From the NCBI GenBank assembly GCA_030622375.1, contig JAUXGC010000003.1, positions 1-27,641 on the forward strand: a DNA stretch of 27,641 nt, in the 5' to 3' direction. Below are positions 16,014-23,471 of this stretch, piece after piece. Numbering within the stretch: the stretch's first letter is position 1; each line of letters begins with the position of its first letter. The position numbers were made by a program, and so were the translations under genes. The notes beneath the pieces are model-generated. The model did not search any database. It saw only the letters and a list, made by a program, of their open reading frames with translations, and was not told where the DNA came from. The DNA comes from Sulfurovum sp. (GTDB lineage Bacteria; Campylobacterota; Campylobacteria; Campylobacterales; Sulfurovaceae).

Positions 16014-17453
16014 TTACTTCTTAATCAAATCTGAACGAGGGTAAACAAATACTGTATGTCTATCTACAACAATTTTCTCTTTATCATCTAGAGCATATGC
16101 TCTAATAGTCACAGGAATCGGCACATCTTTTCTGGCATCATTCGCTAACTTCTCTTTAGTTTGCAAGATAACTACTTTTTTTCTCTTTTTGCCCGCAGCA
16201 ATACTAAATGACTCTTTTGGTCTGATTATCTCTATCTTATCATTATCTACAATCTCAAAATAATATGTATGCTCTTTACTGTCTGTATTTTGAAATAAGA
16301 ACAGATAGTCATTTTGCACCACGCCGCCATCAAGTACTTTATAGAGTCTTGTATTCTTGTTCACATTGAGTAGCATATGCTCTTTTGTACTCCCCATCGC
16401 AAAAAGTGCTACCAGTACGATAGCCAATACGGTAAAGTAAGCAACAATCTTTGGTCTGAAATAGTTTGTTTTTCCTTCATGCCTAAGAGCCTCTTTTTCA
16501 CTAGACCAGCGTACTAAACTTGGTTTACCCAATGCACCCATAACAGTCGTACAAGCGTCCACACACTCAAGACAGTTTATACATTCAAGCTGTAACCCTT
16601 TACGAATATCAATGTGTGTAGGACAGACAGTCACACAACTTTCACATGTCGTACACTCAGCATTTGGCTCAACTGCTAAAAGTTCTTTTGTTTTATCATA
16701 CTTCTTCTCTCTATCATATCCATGCCCCTGATAAATATCACCACCACGGATAGGATCATAGACTGCCATAATCGTTTCGTCATCATAGAGTACAGACTGT
16801 ACTCGACTATAAGGGCATATATAGATACAAAAATCCTCTTTTATAAAAACAACATCAATAACAATAAATGCTGCAATACCAAGAAGAATACCTACCAACA
16901 TCATATGTTCAGAAGGATTAGATATATATTTAAAAAAATCTTCAGGAGGAACAAAAAACCATAAAAAGTCTGCCGCTGCTATCAGCGCCAATACAGACCA
17001 AAGCAAAATAGCAATAATTTTTTTAATTTGGTTCTCTGTCTTAGACATATCAGGCTTTTGTTGCTTATTTTTAATACGCTTACGCAATCCTAGAAGTTTT
17101 GTTTCTATCCCATCTCTATAAATTACTCTAAAAATAGTCTGAGGACAAGCCCATCCACACCAAGCTCTACCACCAACAGCAGTTACGGCAAAAATTCCCA
17201 AGAATAGCAACATGAGGATAAACGGCATAAGATAAAGCTCCTGCATATCAAAGGCTATTCCTCCTAAGTGTAGTTTTTTCTGGTCAAAACTAAGCAAGAA
17301 AAGGTGATTCCCTCCTATAGTGATAAATGGCATCACAAGTGCAATAGCTGTAACTATAAGATAGGCCCAATACCGTTTGATACGATAAGGCACCCATTCT
17401 TTTAAATACTCTTTTAGTTGATTCTTTTTTGACTCTTTTTTAGCTACTTCCAT
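16014..17453 (-). CDS. ccoG: Cytochrome cbb3 oxidase accessory protein CcoG (RdxA/FixG)
   Basis: A 479-residue inner-membrane iron-sulfur protein needed to deliver copper to cbb3 oxidase; studied homologues reduce Cu(II) for insertion. About five membrane spans are visible (31-48, 72-95, 145-168, 184-204 and 333-351). Cysteine motifs in the spans are WCGWACP (C99, C103) and FCIYICPY (C209, C213). Two 4Fe-4S ferredoxin motifs follow: C267, C270, C273, C277 and C291, C294, C297, C301. The C-terminal 110 residues form the Ig-like FixG domain. It implies that the organism has a cbb3 oxidase elsewhere. AGGAG lies six bases before the ATG, 20 bases after the resolvase-like gene. Confidence 0.95.
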   Translation of the reverse strand: MEVAKKESKKNQLKEYLKEWVPYRIKRYWAYLIVTAIALVMPFITIGGNHLFLLSFDQKKLHLGGIAFDMQELYLMPFILMLLFLGIFAVTAVGGRAWCGWACPQTIFRVIYRDGIETKLLGLRKRIKNKQQKPDMSKTENQIKKIIAILLWSVLALIAAADFLWFFVPPEDFFKYISNPSEHMMLVGILLGIAAFIVIDVVFIKEDFCIYICPYSRVQSVLYDDETIMAVYDPIRGGDIYQGHGYDREKKYDKTKELLAVEPNAECTTCESCVTVCPTHIDIRKGLQLECINCLECVDACTTVMGALGKPSLVRWSSEKEALRHEGKTNYFRPKIVAYFTVLAIVLVALFAMGSTKEHMLLNVNKNTRLYKVLDGGVVQNDYLFLFQNTDSKEHTYYFEIVDNDKIEIIRPKESFSIAAGKKRKKVVILQTKEKLANDARKDVPIPVTIRAYALDDKEKIVVDRHTVFVYPRSDLIKK

Positions 17454-17473
17454 TTTATACTCCTATTTTTTAT

Positions 17474-18121
17474 TTATTTTTCTTGTTCAAATGGACATAT
17501 CAATAAAGCGGTGTCCACACCTGAAATTTTTTGTGGTTGATTTATCTCCATCCACGATCCTTCAACTACCTCTTTAATACCTCTTGAACCAATATAATCT
17601 TTTAGAGAGCTACGACTCACATTTAACTCTCTTGCAATAGCACTCACATTTAGACCTTTTTTAAGTAAATCTATAATTTGTGCTTGGTGCACATCAAACT
17701 TAGAAGATGAACGACTTCCTTTGGGACGACCTATCTGATTTGATTTTGCCTTTTGTGCTTCGCGCAAATCATTAAGTAGGGGGAAAATTTCCACAATAGT
17801 TGTCTCATTATTAAGCAGGATTTTTGAACTAACTATATAAAGATTAATTTTACGGCTCAATATACAATTAATAACTTTAATAAGCTCTTCTGCACTACTG
17901 CTTAATACAGAGAGATTATCAATAATAAGACTATTGCCCTCTTTCAAAGAGTGCATGAATGTTTCAAACTGCTCCCTCTCTTCTATTAAGTGGTTTTTTC
18001 TTGAATATTCTATAACCTCTTTATCGATATTTAAACCTTGAGTCAATGAAAATGAGATAATACTACGTTGTTGCTCAGAGATATTACTGTCTGATAATTG
18101 TCTTAAATACGCATATATCAT
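17474..18121 (-). CDS. Resolvase-fold DNA-binding protein without recombinase active site
   Basis: About 215 residues. The N-terminal half aligns with serine resolvases (YAYLRQLSDSNISEQQ, then EREQFETFMHSLKEGNSLIIDNL) and the C-terminal half has a resolvase-type helix-turn-helix (GRPKGSRSS, then AQIIDLLKKGLNVSAIARELNVSRSSL, about 131-173). The catalytic set is broken: the serine position after R7 reads QL before S10, and the essential DR-x-x-R motif (LDRLGR in active enzymes) is NLSVLSSS (69-76). It is thus probably a transcription factor derived from a recombinase. ATG at 18136 would add five residues, but AAGGAG at 18131-18126 lies four bases before the ATG at 18121, which is preferred. First gene of the run leading to ccoG. 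Confidence 0.7.
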   Translation of the reverse strand: MIYAYLRQLSDSNISEQQRSIISFSLTQGLNIDKEVIEYSRKNHLIEEREQFETFMHSLKEGNSLIIDNLSVLSSSAEELIKVINCILSRKINLYIVSSKILLNNETTIVEIFPLLNDLREAQKAKSNQIGRPKGSRSSSKFDVHQAQIIDLLKKGLNVSAIARELNVSRSSLKDYIGSRGIKEVVEGSWMEINQPQKISGVDTALLICPFEQEK

Positions 18122-18143
18122 ATTGCTCCTTATCATTTTAATA

Positions 18144-18173
18144 AGTTTAGCCTATATTGATGATAAAAGTCAA
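18144..18173 (-). promoter_or_regulatory. Sigma-70 type promoter of the resolvase-like gene and ccoG run
   Basis: On the minus strand TTGACT (18173-18168) and TAAACT (18149-18144) are separated by 18 bases, with the start codon 23 bases further on. It is one of the few recognisable -35/-10 pairs in the window. Confidence 0.5.
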
Positions 18174-18179
18174 GTATTT

Positions 18180-18215
18180 TTATATATTTGCGTCATAATT
18201 TATATTTTTACGTCA
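18180..18215 (-). repeat. 16-base direct repeat, 20-bp period, upstream of the -35
   Basis: TGACGTAAAAATATAA (18215-18200) and TGACGCAAATATATAA (18195-18180) differ at two of 16 bases and lie exactly 20 bp apart, two helical turns, just upstream of the -35 at 18173. A third TGAC forms part of the -35 itself. The arrangement looks like tandem regulator sites in the divergent gap between the resolvase-like gene and moaC. Confidence 0.5.
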
Positions 18216-18245
18216 CAACTGCTTTATCTGCACTCTTTTTTATGT

Positions 18246-18276
18246 TAAAATGCACAAAAGAGTAGAACTTTACTCT
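18246..18276 (+). promoter_or_regulatory. moaC promoter and leader hairpin
   Basis: TGTTAAAAT gives an extended -10 (18246-18251). Right after the expected start, AGAGTA (18259-18264) and TACTCT (18271-18276) form a 6-bp stem with a 6-base loop, ending two bases before the ribosome site AAGGA. It is too small to be a molybdenum-cofactor riboswitch but might influence translation or message stability. Confidence 0.4.
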
Positions 18277-18289
18277 AAAAGGAATACTT

Positions 18290-18760
18290 GTGAACTTAAC
18301 ACATCTTGATGAACAAAACAAACCAAAAATGGTTGATGTATCAAATAAAAACAACACTACGCGTATTGCTACGGCAAGTGGCATCATAGAAGTGGGACAA
18401 CCTGCTTTCGATGCTGTTGTAGCCAACTCTGCCAAAAAAGGACCTGTACTGCAAACTGCTGTTATCGCGGCTATACAAGGCACAAAACAGACAAGTACAC
18501 TCATTCCTATGTGCCATCCTCTTATGCTAACCTCGGTTAAAACAGACATAGAGGAGCTTCCTGAACTTCCAGGGTTCAAACTGACTGTAACAGCAAAGCT
18601 TATTGGGCAAACAGGAGTAGAAATGGAAGCACTCACAGGGGTAAGCGTGGGGCTACTTACTATTTACGATATGCTAAAAGCTATTGATAAAGGTATGATT
18701 ATCAAAAATATACAATTAGAAACCAAATCTGGAGGCAACAGCGGTGATTTTAGACGATAA
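18290..18760 (+). CDS. moaC: Cyclic pyranopterin monophosphate synthase
   Basis: A 156-residue enzyme of molybdopterin synthesis that, after MoaA, forms cyclic pyranopterin monophosphate from the GTP-derived intermediate. Family motifs are MCHPL (74-78), [20 protein letters not shown] (109-128, with catalytic D127) and KSGG (146-149). Full length. The start is GTG with AAGGA six bases upstream. It implies molybdo- or tungsto-enzymes such as nitrate reductase or formate dehydrogenase in the cell. The next gene overlaps the end by 17 bases, so translation is probably coupled. Divergent from the resolvase-like gene. Confidence 0.95.
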   Translation: MNLTHLDEQNKPKMVDVSNKNNTTRIATASGIIEVGQPAFDAVVANSAKKGPVLQTAVIAAIQGTKQTSTLIPMCHPLMLTSVKTDIEELPELPGFKLTVTAKLIGQTGVEMEALTGVSVGLLTIYDMLKAIDKGMIIKNIQLETKSGGNSGDFRR

Positions 18761-19013
18761 AACTCAAGATAGACCCAAAATAACTTATCCGACCAACTGG
18801 GGATTTAAAATTATAGGTAGAGATAGAGATAAACTTTTAAGATGCATCAAAGAAGCAATGAGGGAGAAAGAGCACCTCTGCTCTTTAGGCAATGTTTCCA
18901 AAACTGGTAAATTTCAAACCTATAATACAAGTTGTATTGTAGATAGCGAGGAGGAGAGAAACAGGATTTTTAAATATTTTGAAGATTGTGCCGATATAGA
19001 TATGGTAATTTAA
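18744..19013 (+). CDS. DUF493 (YbeD-like) family protein
   Basis: An 89-residue protein of the YbeD/DUF493 type: [25 protein letters not shown] (about 15-39), then [28 protein letters not shown], a beta-alpha-beta-beta-alpha ferredoxin-like fold resembling small-molecule-binding regulatory domains. The biochemical role is unknown; E. coli YbeD lies in the lipoate gene region. The start is GTG inside moaC with GGAGG eight bases upstream, giving a 17-base overlap. The stop lies three bases from the stop of the convergent zinc-ribbon gene. Confidence 0.85.
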   Translation: MILDDKTQDRPKITYPTNWGFKIIGRDRDKLLRCIKEAMREKEHLCSLGNVSKTGKFQTYNTSCIVDSEEERNRIFKYFEDCADIDMVI

Positions 19014-19016
19014 ACT

Positions 19017-20147
19017 CTAGTATGGATTTACTATTACTGTACTGTTTGTAGCAGAACGGTGCAAAAATCCATCTCTATCCATATATATAAATCCTCCAAC
19101 CATAAACATCACAGCCAAAACAGCAAATATAATCTTCATATAGCTATAAGGTCTCTCACCTACTATCTTGCCTGTTTGAGCATTGATCGCATAGTGATAC
19201 TCTTTACTATTCCATTTAAATGAAGCCGTCCAGACAGGAAAGAGGACATTTTTATATGTCACATTTTTATGCTGTGTTTGTATGGAGTGAATTTGCTGTT
19301 GGTCCCCTCCTATGTCATAACGTATATTTTTTTCTATCTTAAACGACATTTTTGCTTTTGCAAATTCAAATCCATTATCAAGTCCTATGGTGTACTCTTC
19401 TGCCTCAAATCCAGAAAGATACTCTTCACTAAAAGGTACAAGTTTTTCAGTATTCCAAGGTCCCAAAGAGTCCAATATAGTACGAGAGATGGTTTTACTT
19501 GCCCCTATCGTAACATCATCAAAACTTACATAAACAACGCCAGAGACTGGTGTCCATTTTATGCGAGGTTCTTGCACTTGTACTTGTTGCTGTCTCCCAT
19601 TTCGCACTATGCTTCTTGTAACCATAACATAATATACATCGCCTCTAAGTCCTCTATATGGTGAAGTTGTATCACTATCATAAGTCCAGTATGGCAAATA
19701 GTAGCCCGTAAGTCTATTGTCTCCATCCAAATATTTTTTAAATGCATTAGGTGCGAACCAAAGAGAGCCAATCCACTCTTTAAAGAGAGTTTGAGCTTTT
19801 TTGTGTGTAAGCATAAATGGTATAAGTGACTTTGGAGTAATCTCTTGTATAAAATCAATAATTGCAGGAGTACCACAATAGGGACAATTTGACGAGAAGG
19901 AGTAAGGAGTAAGGGTAAAACTTCCTGCACACTTTTTACAGCTTACACTCTTTGTGATGCTCTGTATTTTTTGGGCAGTTAAGGTCGATACTGCTTCAGA
20001 AAAATCATACTCATATATAGTATCTTCAGAAATTTCTATAGAAGTTTGAGTACTGCAAAATTCACAAGTCAATTTTCCTGTTGCAGGTGAAAATTTTTGT
20101 GGTGCCCCACAAGAGGGGCATGTAAAATTAATAGCAGAAAACTTCAT
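19017..20147 (-). CDS. Double zinc-ribbon membrane protein (YdjG-like)
   Basis: A 376-residue protein with two N-terminal zinc ribbons (C10, C13, C28, C31 and C70, C73, C88, C91), a long middle domain with aromatic LTGYYLPYWTYDSDT (146-160) and VLFPVWTASFKWNSKEYHYAIN (301-322), and one C-terminal transmembrane helix (about 339-356). The tail is probably short and outside. The layout recalls Bacillus YdjG and related zinc-ribbon proteins found beside SPFH proteins. It is inferred to be a tail-anchored partner of the SPFH protein encoded three bases upstream. No catalytic residues were recognised. The ribosome site is weak, so coupling to the previous gene is likely. Last gene of the operon. 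Confidence 0.78.
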   Translation of the reverse strand: MKFSAINFTCPSCGAPQKFSPATGKLTCEFCSTQTSIEISEDTIYEYDFSEAVSTLTAQKIQSITKSVSCKKCAGSFTLTPYSFSSNCPYCGTPAIIDFIQEITPKSLIPFMLTHKKAQTLFKEWIGSLWFAPNAFKKYLDGDNRLTGYYLPYWTYDSDTTSPYRGLRGDVYYVMVTRSIVRNGRQQQVQVQEPRIKWTPVSGVVYVSFDDVTIGASKTISRTILDSLGPWNTEKLVPFSEEYLSGFEAEEYTIGLDNGFEFAKAKMSFKIEKNIRYDIGGDQQQIHSIQTQHKNVTYKNVLFPVWTASFKWNSKEYHYAINAQTGKIVGERPYSYMKIIFAVLAVMFMVGGFIYMDRDGFLHRSATNSTVIVNPY

Positions 20148-20150
20148 AAA

Positions 20151-21206
20151 TTACTTTAGAGGAGGAGGTGTTTGGAAAAATTTATTGGCAAATAGTGTAC
20201 TGGCTGTCTTCCATTTTTCCATTCCTTGTGTCCAAATCAATGTTTTTTGATTGATTTTACCATCAACTATATCTGATTCTATATGCTCAAATGAGTAAGG
20301 TCCTTCATATTTTTCTCCTACTGCAACAAAGTATTGTACTATCTGATTTGGAACTGTGGGTGGAGCATTCATGCTATTTGCCATCTGCTGTCCCATTGCC
20401 ATACCTGCTCCCATTCCAACCATATCTGAAGCAGAGCCACTACCATTAGCAAGTGCTTGTCCACTTTGATACTGTATGTGTTCACTAAGGTCACCTGTCA
20501 TTTCACGGCTTGAGCGAGCATCTATAGCTTTTTCTACATCTTCAGGAAGTGAGATGTTTTCAACTAACATTTTAGTCAATTCAAGTCCATACTCTTCAAA
20601 TGCTGGCGCAATATGCTCAGTAACAAAAGCACCAAATCTTTCATAATTGGCCGCAAGGTCAAGTACTGGAGTATTGTCTGAGCCCATAATAGTTGCAAAC
20701 TTAGAGACTATAAGATTGGTAAGCTGATCCTCCACCTCATCAGTAGTAAAGTGTCCATCTGTTCCTACGATTTCAGTTAAAAATGTCTTAGCATCCTTTA
20801 TGCGTATCTCATAAGTACCAAAAGCACGAAGTCTCACCATAGAAAACTCTGGGTCACGCACCATAATAGGATTTTTTGTTCCCCATTTTAAATCTATAAA
20901 TCTTTTGGTATTAAGAAAGTAAACCTCTGCCTTGAAAGGAGAATTAAATCCATGATCCCAATGTTGCAAGTTTGTCAATATAGGAATGTTATTTGTCTCC
21001 AACTCATAAATACCTGGCTGTAAAACATCAGCTATCTCCCCCTCGTTGACAAATACTGCTATTTGAGACTCTCTTACGGTAAGTTTCGCGCCATATTTTA
21101 TCTCATTACCTTGTCTATTAAAACGGTAAACCATTGTGTCTTGTGAATCATCAGTCCACTCAATGACATCAATAAATTGTCCAAACAACCAACTAAATAA
21201 TCCCAT
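20151..21206 (-). CDS. SPFH-domain protein with C-terminal GYF_2 domain (YdjI-like)
   Basis: A 351-residue protein. The N-terminus (MGLFSWLFGQFIDVIEW) is amphipathic rather than a membrane span. An SPFH/band-7 domain covers about 20-235 (for example SQIAVFVNEGEIADVLQPGIYEL and RAFGTYEIRIKDAKTFL), followed by a glycine/methionine/alanine-rich linker (about 255-285) and a GYF_2 domain (about 292-345, YFVAVGEKYEGPYSFEHI, IWTQGMEKWKTA). Bacillus YdjI-type proteins have the same SPFH form and recruit PspA-like proteins to stressed membranes; that is known for Bacillus only. GYF_2 domains bind proline-rich partners. AGGAG lies six bases before the ATG, inside the end of the TelA gene. Confidence 0.85.
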   Translation of the reverse strand: MGLFSWLFGQFIDVIEWTDDSQDTMVYRFNRQGNEIKYGAKLTVRESQIAVFVNEGEIADVLQPGIYELETNNIPILTNLQHWDHGFNSPFKAEVYFLNTKRFIDLKWGTKNPIMVRDPEFSMVRLRAFGTYEIRIKDAKTFLTEIVGTDGHFTTDEVEDQLTNLIVSKFATIMGSDNTPVLDLAANYERFGAFVTEHIAPAFEEYGLELTKMLVENISLPEDVEKAIDARSSREMTGDLSEHIQYQSGQALANGSGSASDMVGMGAGMAMGQQMANSMNAPPTVPNQIVQYFVAVGEKYEGPYSFEHIESDIVDGKINQKTLIWTQGMEKWKTASTLFANKFFQTPPPLK

Positions 21207-21207
21207 A

Positions 21208-22344
21208 CTAGGCTCCTTTATTATTTTCTATGAGTTCAGGCAAATCTTCTGCTCTTGCTTTGACTGAAAGCAGTGCATCTTTGAGCTCTTTTTCGGTTTT
21301 GTTGAGTTCTATAAGTGCCTCTGCTCTCGCCTGTTTTCCCTCTTGTGCAATTCTCAATGAGTCATCAAGTGTAGCGATAAATGTTTCGTTAGCTTTTTTA
21401 ATACTCTCTATATCAAAAATACCTCGTTCCATTTGGGTACGCACCTGTACATTAGCTTCCCTAAGCCCTTCTGCATTTTTCTCAAGCAACTCATTGGTAA
21501 GGTTGGCTGCCTCTTTAACTGCAATTGCGGCATCATAGCTTCTAAATATAGTTACTGTTTGTGCGAGCTGATTTCTCCACAGAGGCACTGTATTTACTAA
21601 AGTAGATGTAATTTTAGAGATTAGGGACTTGTCGTTCTCCTGTATAAGCCTAATACTTGGGAGGGACTGCATAGTTACTTGACGAGACAATCTAAGATCA
21701 TGCACTCTTCGCTCTAGTTCATCTCTAAATCCTCTTATCTCTTTTAAATTTTGAATAGCCATCATCTCTTTATCTTTAGTCTCTGCTTCATACTCTGGGA
21801 TAACACTCTCTTCAAGCTCTTCAAGCTTTATCTCTCCCGCTTTAATGTAAAGTTCTAAGTTTCTAAAGTAATTTAGATTTGCGTCATAGAGTTTGTCAAG
21901 AGATACAATGTCTGTCATCAGGCCACTTTTATGCTTCTCAAGATTATTGGAAATCATATCTATCTGGTCTCTAACTCCTTCATACTCTTGTATGAACTTC
22001 ACTAAAGGCTTAGTCACACCAAAGAGTTTCTGCCACCATGCAAGCTTGACATTAGGATTAAATTTATCCATATCAAACCCACGAATAGAAGCAACCATTT
22101 CATTGAGTGCTGCTCCTGCTGCACCAATATCTTTATTTTGCACACCATCTATCATACGGTTAGAGATATCATCAAGCTTCTCTTGTGCAGAAGAGCCAAA
22201 ATAGATGATAGACTTTCTATCTTTAATATCAAGCTCATCCAATGCACTCTGAAGAAGGGTTACTTCCTCCACTGTTATTTCTGGAACTTGTTCACTCTTC
22301 TCTTCTATTGTTGCTTCGATAATTTCTTTTATTTTTGTCTCCAT
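21208..22344 (-). CDS. TelA/KlaA (YaaN-like) toxic anion resistance family protein
   Basis: About 378 residues, almost wholly helical, of the TelA family named after plasmid tellurite resistance; YaaN in Bacillus belongs here. Visible family parts are WWQKLFGVTKPLVKFIQEY (about 104-122), long coiled coils through 130-230, TMQSLPSIRLIQENDKSLISKI and VNTVPLWRNQLAQTV. No membrane segment, so it is probably a cytoplasmic scaffold on the membrane. Tellurite resistance should not be assumed for chromosomal copies. Start: ATG at 22350 is one base after AAAGGA; the ATG at 22344 lies seven bases after it and is preferred. XpaC-like gene upstream by 12-18 bases, SPFH gene downstream by one. Confidence 0.88.
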   Translation of the reverse strand: METKIKEIIEATIEEKSEQVPEITVEEVTLLQSALDELDIKDRKSIIYFGSSAQEKLDDISNRMIDGVQNKDIGAAGAALNEMVASIRGFDMDKFNPNVKLAWWQKLFGVTKPLVKFIQEYEGVRDQIDMISNNLEKHKSGLMTDIVSLDKLYDANLNYFRNLELYIKAGEIKLEELEESVIPEYEAETKDKEMMAIQNLKEIRGFRDELERRVHDLRLSRQVTMQSLPSIRLIQENDKSLISKITSTLVNTVPLWRNQLAQTVTIFRSYDAAIAVKEAANLTNELLEKNAEGLREANVQVRTQMERGIFDIESIKKANETFIATLDDSLRIAQEGKQARAEALIELNKTEKELKDALLSVKARAEDLPELIENNKGA

Positions 22345-22362
22345 AATCATATCCTTTATAAT

Positions 22363-23190
22363 TTAGTGTTTAATCTGCTCTTTAAGCACATCTATATGCA
22401 CATCAAGGTCAAAGTGGTTATTGCCCTTAAGTCTTATTATCTCTTTATCAAATCGCTGCTCTACATCATCCATAAGTTTATGTAGCTTCTTTTTAGTTTT
22501 AGTATCGATGCTACTCTCCTCCAAGTCGGTGTAAGCATTAGTCACTTTTGCTATGCCGTCGATGTAAACGATGAGAAACTTTCTAGACACACGCACATCT
22601 TTTGGGTCTTCTTGAATAGTCTGTAAAATTTTTTTAGCCTTATCTACTGCTATATTTAGTTTTTCGTGTAAAAGCATATCCTTAATCTCTCTCATATCAT
22701 TTTCAACAAGAGCGAGTTTTGTTTTTGCTTCATTGATAGTTTCCAGCACAAATTCAGCCGAAATATCGCCTAAGTTTTCAAATTTATCTTTTTTAGGGTC
22801 AAATCCATAGTAAAGATAATATCCTACTATGGATATGAGTGCCAAAAAAGCTGATTTTATAAGAGTTTGTTCTCCTGCAATGAAAGCTGTAAAAAATGTA
22901 GCACCGCCAAGCAAATATCCTCCAAGGGTCTTATAGGGTATGCTTGGAGCCTTAGAGAAAGTGTTTTGATTATACATCTCCTCTTGCAAGAATCCTTTTT
23001 TTGCTACATATACTACAACTAGAAAAAGAGAGAAGCTTACTATATTAAGAAGAAAAGCCTTGATGCTTGTCTGAAAAAGCGCAATAGTTACTGACAAAAA
23101 AAGTGGGATTAGAAAAATATATAGTAATTTTCCTTTACTAGAGTTCGGTAATAAGTTTTTTTTTGGGCTGTATCGTTTTGTCTTAGACAT
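22363..23190 (-). CDS. XpaC-like membrane protein
   Basis: A 275-residue protein with a basic N-terminus, four hydrophobic spans (about 22-40, 45-63, 90-106, 112-128) and a cytoplasmic helical C-terminal half (about 145-275: VLETINEAKTKLALVENDM, VDKAKKILQTI, VYIDGIAKVTNAYTDLEES). This is the layout of the XpaC family, named for hydrolysis of bromo-chloro-indolyl phosphate in Bacillus, though a true phosphatase activity is doubtful. In Bacillus xpaC sits beside yaaN (TelA family), exactly as here, so the two are probable partners, with XpaC as membrane anchor. AAGGAG lies seven bases before the ATG. A 31-residue reading frame ends 18 bases upstream. Confidence 0.83.
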   Translation of the reverse strand: MSKTKRYSPKKNLLPNSSKGKLLYIFLIPLFLSVTIALFQTSIKAFLLNIVSFSLFLVVVYVAKKGFLQEEMYNQNTFSKAPSIPYKTLGGYLLGGATFFTAFIAGEQTLIKSAFLALISIVGYYLYYGFDPKKDKFENLGDISAEFVLETINEAKTKLALVENDMREIKDMLLHEKLNIAVDKAKKILQTIQEDPKDVRVSRKFLIVYIDGIAKVTNAYTDLEESSIDTKTKKKLHKLMDDVEQRFDKEIIRLKGNNHFDLDVHIDVLKEQIKH

Positions 23191-23208
23191 TCATTCACTC
23201 CTTAATTT

Positions 23209-23304
23209 CTATAGCAAATTTGTAAGTGGATACCACACTGCAAATCCTGCCGAAAAGAGTAAAAATAGTAGCCCTAAGATTTTTTTATATAATATTAAGT
23301 GCAC
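23209..23304 (-). CDS. 31-residue membrane peptide at the head of the XpaC-TelA-SPFH operon
   Basis: A small frame starting at GTG (23304) with a strong AAAGGAG five bases upstream and a TGGTACAAT extended -10 before that. The product is one hydrophobic helix: a short MHLILYKK start, the core ILGLLFLLFSAGFAVWYPL, and TNLL at the end. It is a single-span peptide with a positive N-side and an aromatic-proline end. It ends 18 bases before the XpaC-like gene, with the same orientation. Family not recognised; size and form recall regulatory or subunit-stabilising micropeptides such as KdpF or CydX, without implying homology. The ribosome site, promoter and plausible composition together support it being real. 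Confidence 0.6.
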   Translation of the reverse strand: MHLILYKKILGLLFLLFSAGFAVWYPLTNLL

Positions 23305-23322
23305 ATATTCTCCTTTAGACAA

Positions 23323-23328
23323 ATTGTA
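23323..23328 (-). promoter_or_regulatory. Extended -10 of the XpaC-TelA-SPFH operon
   Basis: TGGTACAAT on the minus strand, 18 bases before the GTG of the 31-residue frame. The rest of the gap to the PqiA-like gene (23329-23471) contains an imperfect hairpin (AACTTAC / GTAACTT, one mismatch) that may end the upstream unit, and otherwise nothing recognisable. Confidence 0.5.
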
Positions 23329-23471
23329 CCATAATTACAAATCGCAACTTTAATACAAGCAAGAAATAGACGAGGAAAATAAAAGCTATATACTATAGGG
23401 TTCAGCATATAGGCTTAAGTTACTGTAAGTTGCCAATATATTTAGTGAAGACGCCAATTCACAATACACAT

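Noticed and set aside
17474..18136. Mobile element marked by the resolvase-like gene
   Set aside because: No inverted repeats, transposase or target duplication flank it, and the recombinase active-site motif is missing.
21893..22204. Plus-strand 103-codon frame inside the TelA-like gene
   Set aside because: Antisense shadow of a gene with clear family motifs; no promoter or ribosome site.
21208..22344. Tellurite resistance gene
   Set aside because: TelA-family membership alone does not show this; no ter genes are present and chromosomal homologues lie in membrane-stress type loci.
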